Source: Aquimarina aggregata (lineage in GTDB: Bacteria; Bacteroidota; Bacteroidia; Flavobacteriales; Flavobacteriaceae). Taken from it: a DNA stretch of 64,000 nt. Numbering within the stretch: the stretch's first letter is position 1; the number at the start of each line of letters is the position of its first letter. The position numbers and the translations under genes were made by a program. Location: the NCBI RefSeq assembly GCF_001632745.1, contig NZ_LQRT01000002.1, positions 930,001 to 994,000 on the forward strand. The letters run 5' to 3'. Below, in pieces: positions 14,820-25,800 of this stretch. Under the pieces are notes generated by a model that saw only the letters and a program-made list of their open reading frames with translations, searched no databases and was not told where the DNA came from.

Positions 14820-16328
14820 TTATCTCCAAACCCCGTTATACTGTGGTCCCATGTATTCTCCCCAATCAATAGGAGCTCTTTTTTTTACCTTGAGTTCTGT
14901 GCGTTCTATGATTCCGTTTTTAAAAGAATATAAATTTTGTCCATCCTTTGAATAACAACTAATGATATCTAACCAGCCATCGTTATCAATATCTGTTATC
15001 AGGGGTGTAGTCCCTAAATTAGATCCAACCTTTAATGGTCTTAAGGATACGTATGATTTATCCTTAAAATTAAGAACTTTAAGACCATTTAAATAAAATT
15101 TAGCATCAAAACCAGAGTTTGGTATTACTCCATATTCATTTGTTGCAACTAGTGCTTCATCAAAATCATTATTTATAAAATTATAGACAGTAGACGATGC
15201 ATACTGAAAAACACCAATTGTATCGGCAGAAACTAACTTTCCTTCTTTTCCATCGATTAAAATATGAACAGCTTGTCTTTCTTCTGACCAAGGGGCAAAA
15301 CTAAAACCGCTATAAAAATCAGGAACCTCATCATCACCTACAAAATTACCAATTGCCGGTACAGTATATACATGAAATTTATCATCTAAACTTACTACCC
15401 AAAGTTCTTCATTTGTTTTTCCGTTAATACAAAACGTTTTACCCTCTACCGCATTGGCCACAATATCTTTAATTCCATCTTTATTTACATCGACTAAAAC
15501 AGGAGGCGCAATAAAACCTTTTTTTATTCCCTTTGCTAAAATCTGCGCTTTACTGCCACTGTTCGTTAATAAATCTCTAAGATATATTTTATATAAATTA
15601 CCTCGAATTGTCTCTCCTCCAGATCCAAAAATTATTGAAATATCATTATCATTTTTAAATTTGTGTACTATTGGAGACATATATGTTTCTTTTCCGTCTG
15701 GCATATCTATACTATGCAATAGTTTTCCGGTTTTACCACTTACTATCATTAATTTACCAGAAGGTCTCACTGTATTATCATATGGCATTGCTTTTACAAA
15801 TCCTCCAAATGATACAAGAATATCATGCACATTATCATTATCGACATCAGGTAAAAATTGTGGACTATAAAAATTAAGTAGTTTAGGATCATTTACTAAA
15901 TCCATATCTTTTAAATTAGGCAAATACTCCCAAAAAAGTTTTCCTGTAGCTCCATTAATAGCATACAAAATTGCTGATCTACCTCCTATAAATACATCAT
16001 CTACTCCATCATTATTAATATCTTTTAGTATTGCTGAGCTTATTACCTGATTTCTTGCAGGTACTTTCCATAATAATTCTCCATTTCTGCCATCTAAAGC
16101 AATAACACCATGTTGAATAGAATCAAATTCTGTTCCTGCACCTCCTAAGATAATATCTTTGATACCATCATTATTAAGGTCTGTTGCTCTAGGTGAAGAA
16201 GTAAACCCAATTTCTTTTATCTCTTTTTCCCAGCTATTTGCTTCAAAATCTTTTTCTTTAGGCCAAAAAACAAAAGTCAATATTGCTACCAAACATAAAA
16301 TAGCAAGTCCCAGTATATATTTCTTCAT
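14820..16328 (-). CDS. Secreted beta-propeller (FG-GAP/PQQ-like repeat) protein
   Basis: A 502-residue protein with an N-terminal hydrophobic signal or anchor (about 5-22). Repeated blocks of the type DLNNDGIKDIILGG, DINNDGVDDVFIGG, DVNKDGIKDIVAN and DIDNDGWLDIISC carry acidic loops as in FG-GAP/VCBS calcium-binding repeats. They alternate with PQQ-propeller-like LDGRNGELLWK and INGATGKLFWEY segments. It probably folds as a seven- or eight-bladed propeller in the periplasm or on the cell surface. It is the last gene of the SusC-SusD-CRTAC1-haloperoxidase operon, 17 nt after the haloperoxidase gene. No catalytic residues can be named. Confidence 0.82.
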   Translation of the reverse strand: MKKYILGLAILCLVAILTFVFWPKEKDFEANSWEKEIKEIGFTSSPRATDLNNDGIKDIILGGAGTEFDSIQHGVIALDGRNGELLWKVPARNQVISSAILKDINNDGVDDVFIGGRSAILYAINGATGKLFWEYLPNLKDMDLVNDPKLLNFYSPQFLPDVDNDNVHDILVSFGGFVKAMPYDNTVRPSGKLMIVSGKTGKLLHSIDMPDGKETYMSPIVHKFKNDNDISIIFGSGGETIRGNLYKIYLRDLLTNSGSKAQILAKGIKKGFIAPPVLVDVNKDGIKDIVANAVEGKTFCINGKTNEELWVVSLDDKFHVYTVPAIGNFVGDDEVPDFYSGFSFAPWSEERQAVHILIDGKEGKLVSADTIGVFQYASSTVYNFINNDFDEALVATNEYGVIPNSGFDAKFYLNGLKVLNFKDKSYVSLRPLKVGSNLGTTPLITDIDNDGWLDIISCYSKDGQNLYSFKNGIIERTELKVKKRAPIDWGEYMGPQYNGVWR

Positions 16329-16345
16329 GAATAAATCTTAATCAA

Positions 16346-17677
16346 TTAGTTCTTTTTAATAAGTTGTTTCGATATGTAATTACCAATCTGATTACCTTGT
16401 TTTACACCATTGGTTATGGCAGGCATATAATGAATACCTCCGTAGAGTCTACTTATAGCAGCTTCTTCAGCCGCAGCTTTAAAAGACACAAAAGATCGTA
16501 TAGGAAGTCCGTACTCGACTTCTGTTGAATCTGTAAAAGCAGTCTGATGCCCTAACATTTCAGATAACATTGCTGCTGATGCCGCAGAAGCAACACTGTG
16601 ACCACTGGTATACTCAGGAAAAGCAGGAGTTTGTAAGACTGGTCTCCAACTTTTATCAATGTATCTGTTTATATATGTTTCTGGACGAATAACTACGGTC
16701 TTATACTTATCATTCCAACAACTAATAAAACTATCGGCAAGAGTTACAGATAAAAACGTAAATACTCTAGCACGCTCTATAAAACCTAAATCTTGTTTTT
16801 TAGAAACATGAGACGCTATCAACATCCAATGGGCCCCAGGAGAAATTTTTTGTTCAAATTTCATAATATGACCGGTATGTGTAGAAGCGTTGGGATTACA
16901 ATCCCAAAATTTCGCAATCTCTAATTGTTCTGTAGAAGCATTTCTTACAGCATCATAAACTTCTATAGATTCCTTATAGAATAGGGATAGCTTATCTGTA
17001 TCAAAATCTGTCGGTTCTCCTGATGAAAATTGTCCTGCAGAATCTATAACAAATGTTCTTAATCTATGCCAATTGGGTTCTATTGGCTCTAAAAAATCCG
17101 GTGGCGTAGGTTTCCATGTTCCTTCACCTTTATCGTTTATAATCTGTGAATGATTATTTCTACTTTTATAGCCATCATTATTTGCCCATTTTTTAATATG
17201 ATCAGCAACTAAAACACCGTATTCAACAGAATTGTTTATTACTTCTTGCGAAATTCCAAAAGTTTTGATCTTTTCTAGATATACTTTCCTTTTATGGGCA
17301 ACTATATCATAACTATATACCAGATCTTCTGCCACCATTGAAAATCCAATAATAGCAGCAATTTCAAAATTATACTTTTTTTCTTTTTGCGGCTCAGGTA
17401 TATCTTTTAAATGTTTTATAGTATTTGATAATGATACTAAAGAAGTGTCTGTATTTGTTAGAATTTCATGAGCTGTAATATTTGGATAGGCATAAATTCT
17501 ACTTGCAACCGGTGGAGAAAATATATCTTTTACCATAATATCAGTAACGATCTTGTTCCAAATATTTAATTGTTCTTTTGAATAAATTTTGAAGGCCTCA
17601 TCATCATAAGCCTTAGGACTACAACCGATAGTACTAAATATCAAAATACTCAAAGAAAATATCACCAATACTCTCAT
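16346..17677 (-). CDS. Vanadium-dependent haloperoxidase-like (PAP2 superfamily) lipoprotein
   Basis: From the ATG at 17677 the protein has 443 residues. That start lies 4 nt after the upstream stop and directly begins a lipoprotein signal (MRVLVIFSLSILIFSTIGC, lipobox Cys19), so the 13-residue longer reading is rejected. The PAP2/vanadate site is visible: Lys in KTVVIRP at about 326-332, SGH at 358-360, and Arg410 with His416 in SRLYGGIHY. In vanadium haloperoxidases these bind vanadate and oxidise halides with peroxide; in phosphatase relatives the same site hydrolyses phosphoesters, so halogenation is not proved. It should be anchored in the outer or inner membrane facing outward, and acts within the SusC/SusD operon. 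Confidence 0.87.
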   Translation of the reverse strand: MRVLVIFSLSILIFSTIGCSPKAYDDEAFKIYSKEQLNIWNKIVTDIMVKDIFSPPVASRIYAYPNITAHEILTNTDTSLVSLSNTIKHLKDIPEPQKEKKYNFEIAAIIGFSMVAEDLVYSYDIVAHKRKVYLEKIKTFGISQEVINNSVEYGVLVADHIKKWANNDGYKSRNNHSQIINDKGEGTWKPTPPDFLEPIEPNWHRLRTFVIDSAGQFSSGEPTDFDTDKLSLFYKESIEVYDAVRNASTEQLEIAKFWDCNPNASTHTGHIMKFEQKISPGAHWMLIASHVSKKQDLGFIERARVFTFLSVTLADSFISCWNDKYKTVVIRPETYINRYIDKSWRPVLQTPAFPEYTSGHSVASAASAAMLSEMLGHQTAFTDSTEVEYGLPIRSFVSFKAAAEEAAISRLYGGIHYMPAITNGVKQGNQIGNYISKQLIKKN

Positions 17678-17681
17678 ATCT

Positions 17682-20600
17682 TTATTTAATTTTACGTGAT
17701 ATACCTTTTGAATCATAAATAATAACTTCGCTCATATCTGATGTAATCTCCAGTTGTCTTGCATTTTGAGAAAGATAAGAATGTCCATAATAGAATTCTT
17801 TTTTAATAGTTGTACCATTAACAAAGCTAATTTGAGCATACTGATCTAATGGTGCTAACTTAATAATTTGTCCTGGAATTTTGTCGTTTATTTCCAAAGC
17901 TTTAAACTCTCCTGAGTTACTACCTACTGTAACTATAGTTTTTGTATTCATTGTAACACTTGCAACACTTTTTTGATCTCCATCAAGAAACAAACCACTT
18001 TCTATAGGTTTAGAAACACTTAGATTACCTTTACCATCTCCTAGCATCAAAACACCAAGAGAGGCATCTAATTTACCGTGTATAGGCTCGATCGTATGAG
18101 AGTTTCCAACTAGTAATGCATCAAGATTACCATCCATGTTTAGATCCTCTATCAATATACCATTAATGGGTGCTACTTGACATTGCCAAGGCAATTCTTT
18201 TATTTTAAAAGTACCATCTCCTAAATTTTCTACAAAACTTGATGTCAGGTATTTGGTATCTAAAATTAATGCATCTTTAGTTTCTTCTTCTGTTAATACA
18301 TGTCGAAATGAAGCTGTAGAATATGTTACATAATCTCTAAATCTTCTTTTAAAGCCAACAATTTGATCGTTCATAGCATCTCTATTATGAAATACCATTT
18401 CTTTACGTTCTCCTTCTTTAGTGGTGTTATAATAAGTTAAAACCGGGTCTATTTTATCGTTTTTATCATAATCTCCCGCATATAATCTAAGAGGTTCGGT
18501 AGTGGTCGCTTCAAAAATAGTATTTGTTCCTAAATTACCAATTATATAATCTATATCTCCATCCTTATCAAAATCACCACCAGCAATACTATTCCACCAT
18601 CCAGATGTGCCTTCTAATCCATTTTTCTCATACTTTTCAAACTTCCCTTTATTATTTTTAAACATGCTAATCTCCATCCATTCTCCTACTAGAATTAAAT
18701 CTACCCAACTATCATTATCAAAATCAGTCCAAATAGCATCGGATACCATCCCTGGAAATTGCAAAATTTCTGGTGTACTATCAACTAATACACTTTCCTT
18801 ATTTTCTAAAAGATAGCTTCTAGGAGCTGTGGGATATTCTCCCATTTTTACCTTTCCTCCTACAAATAGATCGATATCTCCATCTTTATCATAATCTGCC
18901 CCTTTTACTGCTCCTCCACTGGATTCTATCTTTGGTAAATTATGAGATGTAGTAAAATTTCCATTTCCATCATTTATATATAATCTATCCTGATAATGTT
19001 TAGACTGTGCACCATACTCTGACCCTCCACTTACCATATAAAGATCTAGGTCCTTATCATTATCAACATCGAATAGCAGACACCCCATATCCTCATACTC
19101 TTTATCATTTATAGGTTCTGAACGCGAAAAATCATTGTCCTGTTGTATAAAAAAAGAAGTCGTGTTTCCTATAGATCCACCCAGGATTATATCATCTTTT
19201 CCATCTCCATTTACATCTCCTATTGATTGCCCCGGACCTTCTTTAGAATACATTTTAAAAAGTAACGGTTCATTCTTAAAGTCCACATATCTATTTTCTT
19301 TATGCATATACCTAAGCCCTAAAGTATCCGTGCTATTTTTGAAAAGGTAGTTATTGGCGGTTACTTTTACTTCTTTATTATCTACCTTTTTATACGTAAT
19401 ATCGAGAACTTTGTTTATGTCAATAGTATACACCATTTGGCTCCGGTTATCTGGCCATAATATCTCGAGACTATCCACAGTTTTTAAAGCTCCTAAACCA
19501 AAATGAATAATTTCTCCCATACTAGACATATAACCTCTTACATATGAATGAAAATACGTCTGTATTTTATTCTTTGTATGCAGTTTTAATGTAGTTCCTA
19601 GACCTTCTTTATTTTTTCCTTTATATTTTAACTTTACCTTGATATAATTGGCTTTATGAATTTTATCATTTTGTATTGAATTATTCTTATACAACAAGGC
19701 ATCTTCTTTAAAATTATTTGTTACTAGTTCTAAATCACCATCATTATCAAAATCTGCAAATGCCACACCATAAGAAATGGAAGGTTTCTTTACCCCTGCT
19801 TCCTTAGAAATGTCTAACATCTCCATATTACCCAAGTTTTGATACAGGTAATTACTTTCTAATACTGGTTTTGTTGCATTTTGCGCCTTAATTTTAAGTG
19901 CTTTATATGCTTCTGACGTACCTATATTTATATGCGCATCTAATCCAAAAACATGATCTAAATCGTTAATATCTTTTGGGTAACCGTTTGTAATGTATAA
20001 ATCCCGATTACCGTCATTATTATAATCTGCCCATAAAGGAGCCCAGCTCCAATCTGTCGCATAAATTCCTGACATGCAACCAATTTCACTAAAATTCTGA
20101 GTTCCCTGAGTATTTTTACCTCTATTAATCTGCAATGTATTTCTTACAAATTGCGGAAGGTATCCAACCTTAACACGTTCTTCATAAAGATCATAGTTAA
20201 TAGGCATTTGCATTCTCTTTTTTCGTTCATCTAAAGAAGGTAACATATCTAATACAGTTATATCCATTAATCCATCAGAGTTAATATCTGCGATATCCAC
20301 TCCCATACCATGAAAAGTTGTGTGTCTTAAATATTCTTTGGCTTTATTTGTAAATGTCCCATCTTGATTATTAATGTACATTAAATCATTAGATAGAAAG
20401 TCATTAGCTATATAAATATCAGGCCAACCGTCATTATTTAAATCATTAATCGCTATACCTAATGAAGAACCTTCTTTTGTAATACCTGCTTCTTTTGAAA
20501 CATTAGAAAAAGAACCATCTGCATTATTCTTAAATAAAAACTCTTGAGTTTTTTGTGAAGTTGTAACAGTAGTATCTAGATATATTTGGTTGCGGTAATT

Positions 20601-21239
20601 CATTATTTGAGAATTGACCGCTACTATAAGATCCAAATCATCATCTTTGTCATAATCAAAAAAGGCAGCTTGTGTTGATACATTTGTAACTCCTATACCA
20701 TAAAGTGCTGCTTTTTCTTTAAAAATTGGTATTCCTTCCTTGTTTAAACCTTGATGCTCGTAAAACAAGTTAGGTTCTCCTTTACCTACTGTACATATAT
20801 AAATATCCTTAAAACCATCTCCATTAATGTCTGCAAAGGTTGCTCCTGTTGCCCAAGAATCACTTAATAAACCGCTCTCTTTTGTTATATCCTGAAATTT
20901 AAAATTACCTAAGTTTTTATAGAGTTTTGAGGGAACTTGATTTCCGGAGAAAAAAATATCTTCTAAACCATCATTGTCAAAATCAGCAACCATAACTCCT
21001 GCCCCGCTATGATAAAAGCTATTCTCCATAATATCCAATTCTTCTTCGCCAAAAACCATATTCACGAAATCAATATTAGAATCTTTAGGACCTATTAATT
21101 CGAATTGTTTATCTGTGTTATTATTGCAAGAACATATACTTATTAAAACCAGAAGAAAAAAGACCACTTTTATTATTTCTTCATTATCCAACCAATTGAC
21201 CCAACTGATTTTTTGTTTTTTATAGATTTCATTACTCAT
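17682..21239 (-). CDS. CRTAC1 family lipoprotein (VCBS/FG-GAP repeats with ASPIC/UnbV domain)
   Basis: A 1185-residue protein. The hydrophobic segment at about 25-37 ends in a lipobox-like SICSC near Cys37-39. Many acidic repeats follow (DFDNDGLEDIFFSGN, DINGDGFKDIYIC, DYDKDDDLDLIV, DLNNDGWPDIYIAND and others), fitting two seven-bladed propellers. A middle ASPIC/UnbV domain is at about 545-615, with GLGTTLKLHTKNK and GYMSSMGEIIHFGLG. Such proteins are large surface Ca-binding propellers found often next to SusC/SusD and haloperoxidase genes. The ligand is unknown. The start is 24 residues before the signal core, longer than usual, and no internal ATG corrects it. Confidence 0.87.
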   Translation of the reverse strand: MSNEIYKKQKISWVNWLDNEEIIKVVFFLLVLISICSCNNNTDKQFELIGPKDSNIDFVNMVFGEEELDIMENSFYHSGAGVMVADFDNDGLEDIFFSGNQVPSKLYKNLGNFKFQDITKESGLLSDSWATGATFADINGDGFKDIYICTVGKGEPNLFYEHQGLNKEGIPIFKEKAALYGIGVTNVSTQAAFFDYDKDDDLDLIVAVNSQIMNYRNQIYLDTTVTTSQKTQEFLFKNNADGSFSNVSKEAGITKEGSSLGIAINDLNNDGWPDIYIANDFLSNDLMYINNQDGTFTNKAKEYLRHTTFHGMGVDIADINSDGLMDITVLDMLPSLDERKKRMQMPINYDLYEERVKVGYLPQFVRNTLQINRGKNTQGTQNFSEIGCMSGIYATDWSWAPLWADYNNDGNRDLYITNGYPKDINDLDHVFGLDAHINIGTSEAYKALKIKAQNATKPVLESNYLYQNLGNMEMLDISKEAGVKKPSISYGVAFADFDNDGDLELVTNNFKEDALLYKNNSIQNDKIHKANYIKVKLKYKGKNKEGLGTTLKLHTKNKIQTYFHSYVRGYMSSMGEIIHFGLGALKTVDSLEILWPDNRSQMVYTIDINKVLDITYKKVDNKEVKVTANNYLFKNSTDTLGLRYMHKENRYVDFKNEPLLFKMYSKEGPGQSIGDVNGDGKDDIILGGSIGNTTSFFIQQDNDFSRSEPINDKEYEDMGCLLFDVDNDKDLDLYMVSGGSEYGAQSKHYQDRLYINDGNGNFTTSHNLPKIESSGGAVKGADYDKDGDIDLFVGGKVKMGEYPTAPRSYLLENKESVLVDSTPEILQFPGMVSDAIWTDFDNDSWVDLILVGEWMEISMFKNNKGKFEKYEKNGLEGTSGWWNSIAGGDFDKDGDIDYIIGNLGTNTIFEATTTEPLRLYAGDYDKNDKIDPVLTYYNTTKEGERKEMVFHNRDAMNDQIVGFKRRFRDYVTYSTASFRHVLTEEETKDALILDTKYLTSSFVENLGDGTFKIKELPWQCQVAPINGILIEDLNMDGNLDALLVGNSHTIEPIHGKLDASLGVLMLGDGKGNLSVSKPIESGLFLDGDQKSVASVTMNTKTIVTVGSNSGEFKALEINDKIPGQIIKLAPLDQYAQISFVNGTTIKKEFYYGHSYLSQNARQLEITSDMSEVIIYDSKGISRKIK

Positions 21240-21283
21240 ATACTCAACTTAAAATACCTGAATATTATTCTTTTCGTTAATAA

Positions 21284-21319
21284 AAGAACGATTCCCTTAA
21301 AATAAAGAGAATCGTTCTT
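21284..21319 (-). terminator. Intra-operon hairpin between susD and the CRTAC1 gene
   Basis: AAGAACGATTC (21284-21294) pairs with GAATCGTTCTT (21309-21319) around a 14-nt loop. On the minus strand the stem is followed by TTATTAACG, so it resembles an intrinsic terminator. It probably lets only part of the transcription from the SusC promoter reach the three downstream genes. Confidence 0.65.
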
Positions 21320-21338
21320 AGGCTAAATTAATGTGTTG

Positions 21339-22829
21339 TTAATTTGAATAGCCTTCATTTTGAGGCAATCTTCCTCCATAATTATCAATTTCTGCCTGTG
21401 GTATAGGCATTTTTTCATTTTTACCTACCTGGAAACCGTATTGCTCTAATATGCTCTTTCTATTAGTTCTTATCAAATCATGAAACCTTAAACCTTCGAG
21501 ATTTAATTCTACTCGACGCTCATGATAAATAGCATCTAATAAAACTTGCCCGCTTAACCCTGTTATATCTGGCAACAAAGCATTATTACCTTCTCTTGCT
21601 CTTTGTCTAATTCTGTTCACATATTCCATCGCTGTATTAGGGTCTGATTGATATATTGATTCTGCATACATTAAATAAATATCTGCTAACCGTAGTACCC
21701 TCCAATTATTTGATCCATCTGTTGGTACTGCTGGAATTGGATAATCCGTAAAAGGTGCATAGGCAACTTTCTTACCAAAATAAGCATTATTATCAGCATC
21801 TAAGGGGCCATATTCTTGATTTGGCACAAAAAATAAACTATGATCTAGTCTTGGATCGTCTGTTTCGAATTCATCCAATAATTCTTGCCTTGCTTGTACA
21901 AATCCCCATCCTGCATAATTGTCGTTACCTTGTCTCGGTCCAAAAGCTGTTCCTGATGCTGATCCTAAGGTTATACTACCCCATCCTTGGCCTGCTTCTG
22001 TAAATTGCACTTCAAAAATAGATCCTGGTCCATTCTCTCCCGTAGATTGCCAAATTTCTTTATAGGTTGGCGCTAAAGAATATTCACCTAAGTCAAATAA
22101 TTGTTCAGAATACTGCTTAACCTGTGGTAGATCATTTTGTAAAGCATTAGCCCTAACCAAAAAACCTAAAGCTGCACCTTGTGTTGCTCTACCAATATCT
22201 GCTGCTTCATATTCTGATTTTTTAGGAAGCCTAGACAATGCTTCTAAAAGATTCTCTTCTACAAATGCCCATGTTTCCTCTTCAGTACTTCTGGGTACAT
22301 CAAGATATTCGGCAGGAGTTGCCAGATTTTTTGGGTAAATAGGTACGCCTCCAAACCATTTTGCCAAATCCATATAATATACAGCTCTTAAAAAATAAGC
22401 TTCCCCAATTATTCTTGTTTTTAAAGCTTCATCCATATCAATACCTGGAACATTCTCTAACACTTTATTAGCATTTAATATTCCTTGATAAGATTGTCCC
22501 CATCTATCTGTAATTTCTCCGATAGTGGGCGTTATTGTGTAGTTTTCTTTTTGAGCCAAACTTTCGTTATCAGCGGGATTTCCTCCCCCTTTCCATGCAT
22601 CATCGGTACCGATGTTACCGTATCCATAATCTCCTGCAAAGGCAGCATAACGTTGTCTTAGATTTCGATACGTAGCATTAATAGCTAAAAGTGCATCATC
22701 TTGGTTTCTAAAAAAAGCTCCCGGTGTATCCACCGCTACACCATAAGGTGTAGTGTCCAAGAATTCATCAGATTTACATGCTCCTATAAGTATAAGTAGC
22801 ATGCCGAGTATATAAATTCCTTTTTTCAT
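21339..22829 (-). CDS. RagB/SusD family nutrient-binding outer membrane lipoprotein
   Basis: A 496-residue SusD-like protein. It starts with a lipoprotein signal (MKKGIYILGMLLILIGAC, Cys18) and ends with the usual RHERRVELNLEGLRFHDLIR block at about 431-452 and a C-terminal YGGRLPQNEGY. TPR-like helices bind the ligand on the cell surface and hand it to SusC. It follows susC by 6 nt. The neighbours are a haloperoxidase-like and propeller proteins and not glycoside hydrolases, so the ligand need not be a glycan. Confidence 0.94.
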   Translation of the reverse strand: MKKGIYILGMLLILIGACKSDEFLDTTPYGVAVDTPGAFFRNQDDALLAINATYRNLRQRYAAFAGDYGYGNIGTDDAWKGGGNPADNESLAQKENYTITPTIGEITDRWGQSYQGILNANKVLENVPGIDMDEALKTRIIGEAYFLRAVYYMDLAKWFGGVPIYPKNLATPAEYLDVPRSTEEETWAFVEENLLEALSRLPKKSEYEAADIGRATQGAALGFLVRANALQNDLPQVKQYSEQLFDLGEYSLAPTYKEIWQSTGENGPGSIFEVQFTEAGQGWGSITLGSASGTAFGPRQGNDNYAGWGFVQARQELLDEFETDDPRLDHSLFFVPNQEYGPLDADNNAYFGKKVAYAPFTDYPIPAVPTDGSNNWRVLRLADIYLMYAESIYQSDPNTAMEYVNRIRQRAREGNNALLPDITGLSGQVLLDAIYHERRVELNLEGLRFHDLIRTNRKSILEQYGFQVGKNEKMPIPQAEIDNYGGRLPQNEGYSN

Positions 22830-22835
22830 AATTTT

Positions 22836-25800
22836 TTATAATGTTAAGTTAATTCCGAATAGAAGCGTTCTTGGTTGTGGGTAAACCCCTCTATCCAATC
22901 CTAAAGTACGATTATTAGGACCTGTAGCATCTTCAAAGAAAGTAGTCCCAATTTCTGGATCAAGTCCAATATCATAATTATCCCATGTTATTAAGTTTTG
23001 ACCAGAAAAATAGACTCTAAGTTTGTCTACATGCAGTCGATCAATAACTTCTTTTGGGAAATTATATCCTAATTGAACTGTTTTAAGTCTTAAGTAAGAT
23101 CCATCATATACGTACCTATCAGACGTTCTTACATTTTTTGTATTATCTACTGTTAACCGTGGTAAAGTGTTAGAGGTGCCTGGACCTGTCCATCTTCCTA
23201 AAGCACTTCTAGTAAAGTTAGATGATAATTCAGCTTCAAAGAAATAAGGTAAGGCTGTAAAAATATCATTCCCTTCTACTCCTTGGAAAAATAAACTTAA
23301 ATCAAATTGTTTATAATCAAAATCTAAATTAATACTATAGGTAAAATCTGGGTGTGGAGATCCTATTTGTACTCTATCATCACCATCAATAACATTATCA
23401 CCATTTTGATCAACATATCGAATATCACCAGGTTGATTAACTATGTTTGGATTTGTTTGATCTCCCGGGTTTGTTGGTCCCGCAGCAACTTCTGCAGCAT
23501 TTTGATAAATACCATTAGTTTGTAATCCATAAAAATAGCTAATTGGAAAACCAGCTTCAGTTCTTGCAAAGTCTTCAAGAATCGCAGCTGTACCACTAGC
23601 AATAAAACCACTATCTCTATCTAAAGAAGTAACTTCATTATCGATCATATCCATATAACCGGTAGCTCGAATCCCAAAATCTCCAAAACGTTTTTTATAA
23701 CTTACAGAAAACTCCCAACCTTTATTATTTATTTCTGCAATGTTAAAATTGGTAGTATCACTTAGTCCAGATGTTTGTGTTAATGGTAATATAGGGAGAA
23801 TTGCTCCATCTGTATCCTTATCAAAATAATCTACGGTTATTGAAAAATCATTTAAAAAAGATATGTCAATACCAAAATTTGTACTTACAGCACGTTCCCA
23901 TTTTAAAGATTGATTAGCAATTTGTCTTGCTGCAGCTCCACCAGAACGTGCACCATCAAAAACCACATCAAAACCAGAAGTCGGACCAGCTTGCAAACGC
24001 GGAAGATATCCAAAAGTACCTATATTACGATTTCCTACTTCTCCATACCCTCCTCTTAACTTTAACTGATTTATAAACGAACTATTCTCTAAAAATTTTT
24101 CATTATGCACATTCCATGCAGCTGATATTGCTGGAAACCTACCAAATCTTTCATTTTCTCCAAAAACGCTTGCTCCATCCCATCTCATAGTACCTGTAAG
24201 TAGATATCTATCGGCAAAATTGTAACTTACTCTAGAAAAATAGGATAATACAGCCAAAGGAGTTCTACTACCAGCGGCAGAAGTCGTACCACTACTAATA
24301 TCAGGATCATTAATAATATCTGGTATATCTACAGTAGTGGTTGTACTTATAAACGATTCTGATTCCTGTTGTTCATGACCTATCAAGGCAGTAATATTAT
24401 GCCTACCTATTTCTTTAGCATAGGTTAATACATTGGACCAAGTATACCCAGTAAATCTATCTGACCTTGTCTGTAATCGTCTTTGGTTTTGAACAACACC
24501 TCCATTTTCTGCAAATGTAGTACCTGTAGGTAAATCAAAATCATAAGCTTCACGAGTACCAAAACCTGGAGCATATGTACTCACAAAGTTAAAATCCTTT
24601 AGAAAGTCAACATTAACATAAGCATTTAAACCAAAATTCCTTCTTATATCATTGTTTGTATCAAATCGAACTTCGGCTAAAGGATGTATCGCTGTTCTAT
24701 TAACGGGAGCTGTAAATCCACCATTTTGATCAAAAAACGGAAGATATGGTTCCCAAGCCCAACCATTAATTGCCGATTGACTTTCTAAAAAGGCACCAAA
24801 AGAACGTCTTGTATTTTGATCAGTAATTGAATATGTAATTCTATGACCAAACTTTATATTATCATTTACCTTATACTCATTATTAATTCTAAGGTTATGT
24901 CTATCAAAATTTGAGTCTCTTAAAGTTCCTTCTTCATTAACATATCCATAAGATACAAAGTAGTTTACTTTTTCTGTTCCCCCTGATAGTGATACTTGTT
25001 GATTCTGAAAAAAACCTGTTTGTAAGTTTAGTGTCCCCCATTCAAAAGTGGGTAACGCTGCAGCTTCGGCATTTGTAAAACGTGCCGGTTCACCAGAGTT
25101 TGTTAATCCCTCGTTTATTAAGCCCGCATATTCTTGAGAATTAAGAACATCAAGTTCTCTAATTTGATTACGTGTACCAATACTACTATTGATATTTATT
25201 TTTAGTTTCCCTACTCTTCCGGCCTTTGTGGTAACTAAAATTACACCATTTGCCCCATTAGAACCATAAATTGCTGTAGCAGAAGCATCTTTAAGTACTT
25301 CGATAGATTTAACATCTGATGGATTAATGTTGTTTAGGTCACCTGGCACGCCATCTATAATCACATAAGGTGCCGTATTGTTAATAGTACCTGTACCACG
25401 AATACGAATTAATGGTGCAGCACCTGGCTGCCCTGAATTAGCTATTACACTAACTCCAGGTGCTCTTCCTTGAAGTGCCTGAGTTGTAGAAACCACTGGA
25501 GCTCTTACAATTTCATCAGCGCTGATAGAACTAATCGCTCCAGTAAGGTCACTTTTTCTTTGTGCACCATATCCAACAACAATTACTTCTTCAAGACTTT
25601 GAGAATCTTCTTTCATTGTAATTGAAAGTGAAGTTTGAGTGCCAATGGTTACTTCTTGTGGTTCAAATCCGATATAAGAAAAAACAAGGACTGAATTTAT
25701 TGGGACGTTGTTTAATACAAAATTTCCATCAAAATCAGTTTGAGTTCCACTTGTTGAATTCTTTATGAATACATTTACTCCGGGCAAAGGTATTCCGTTA

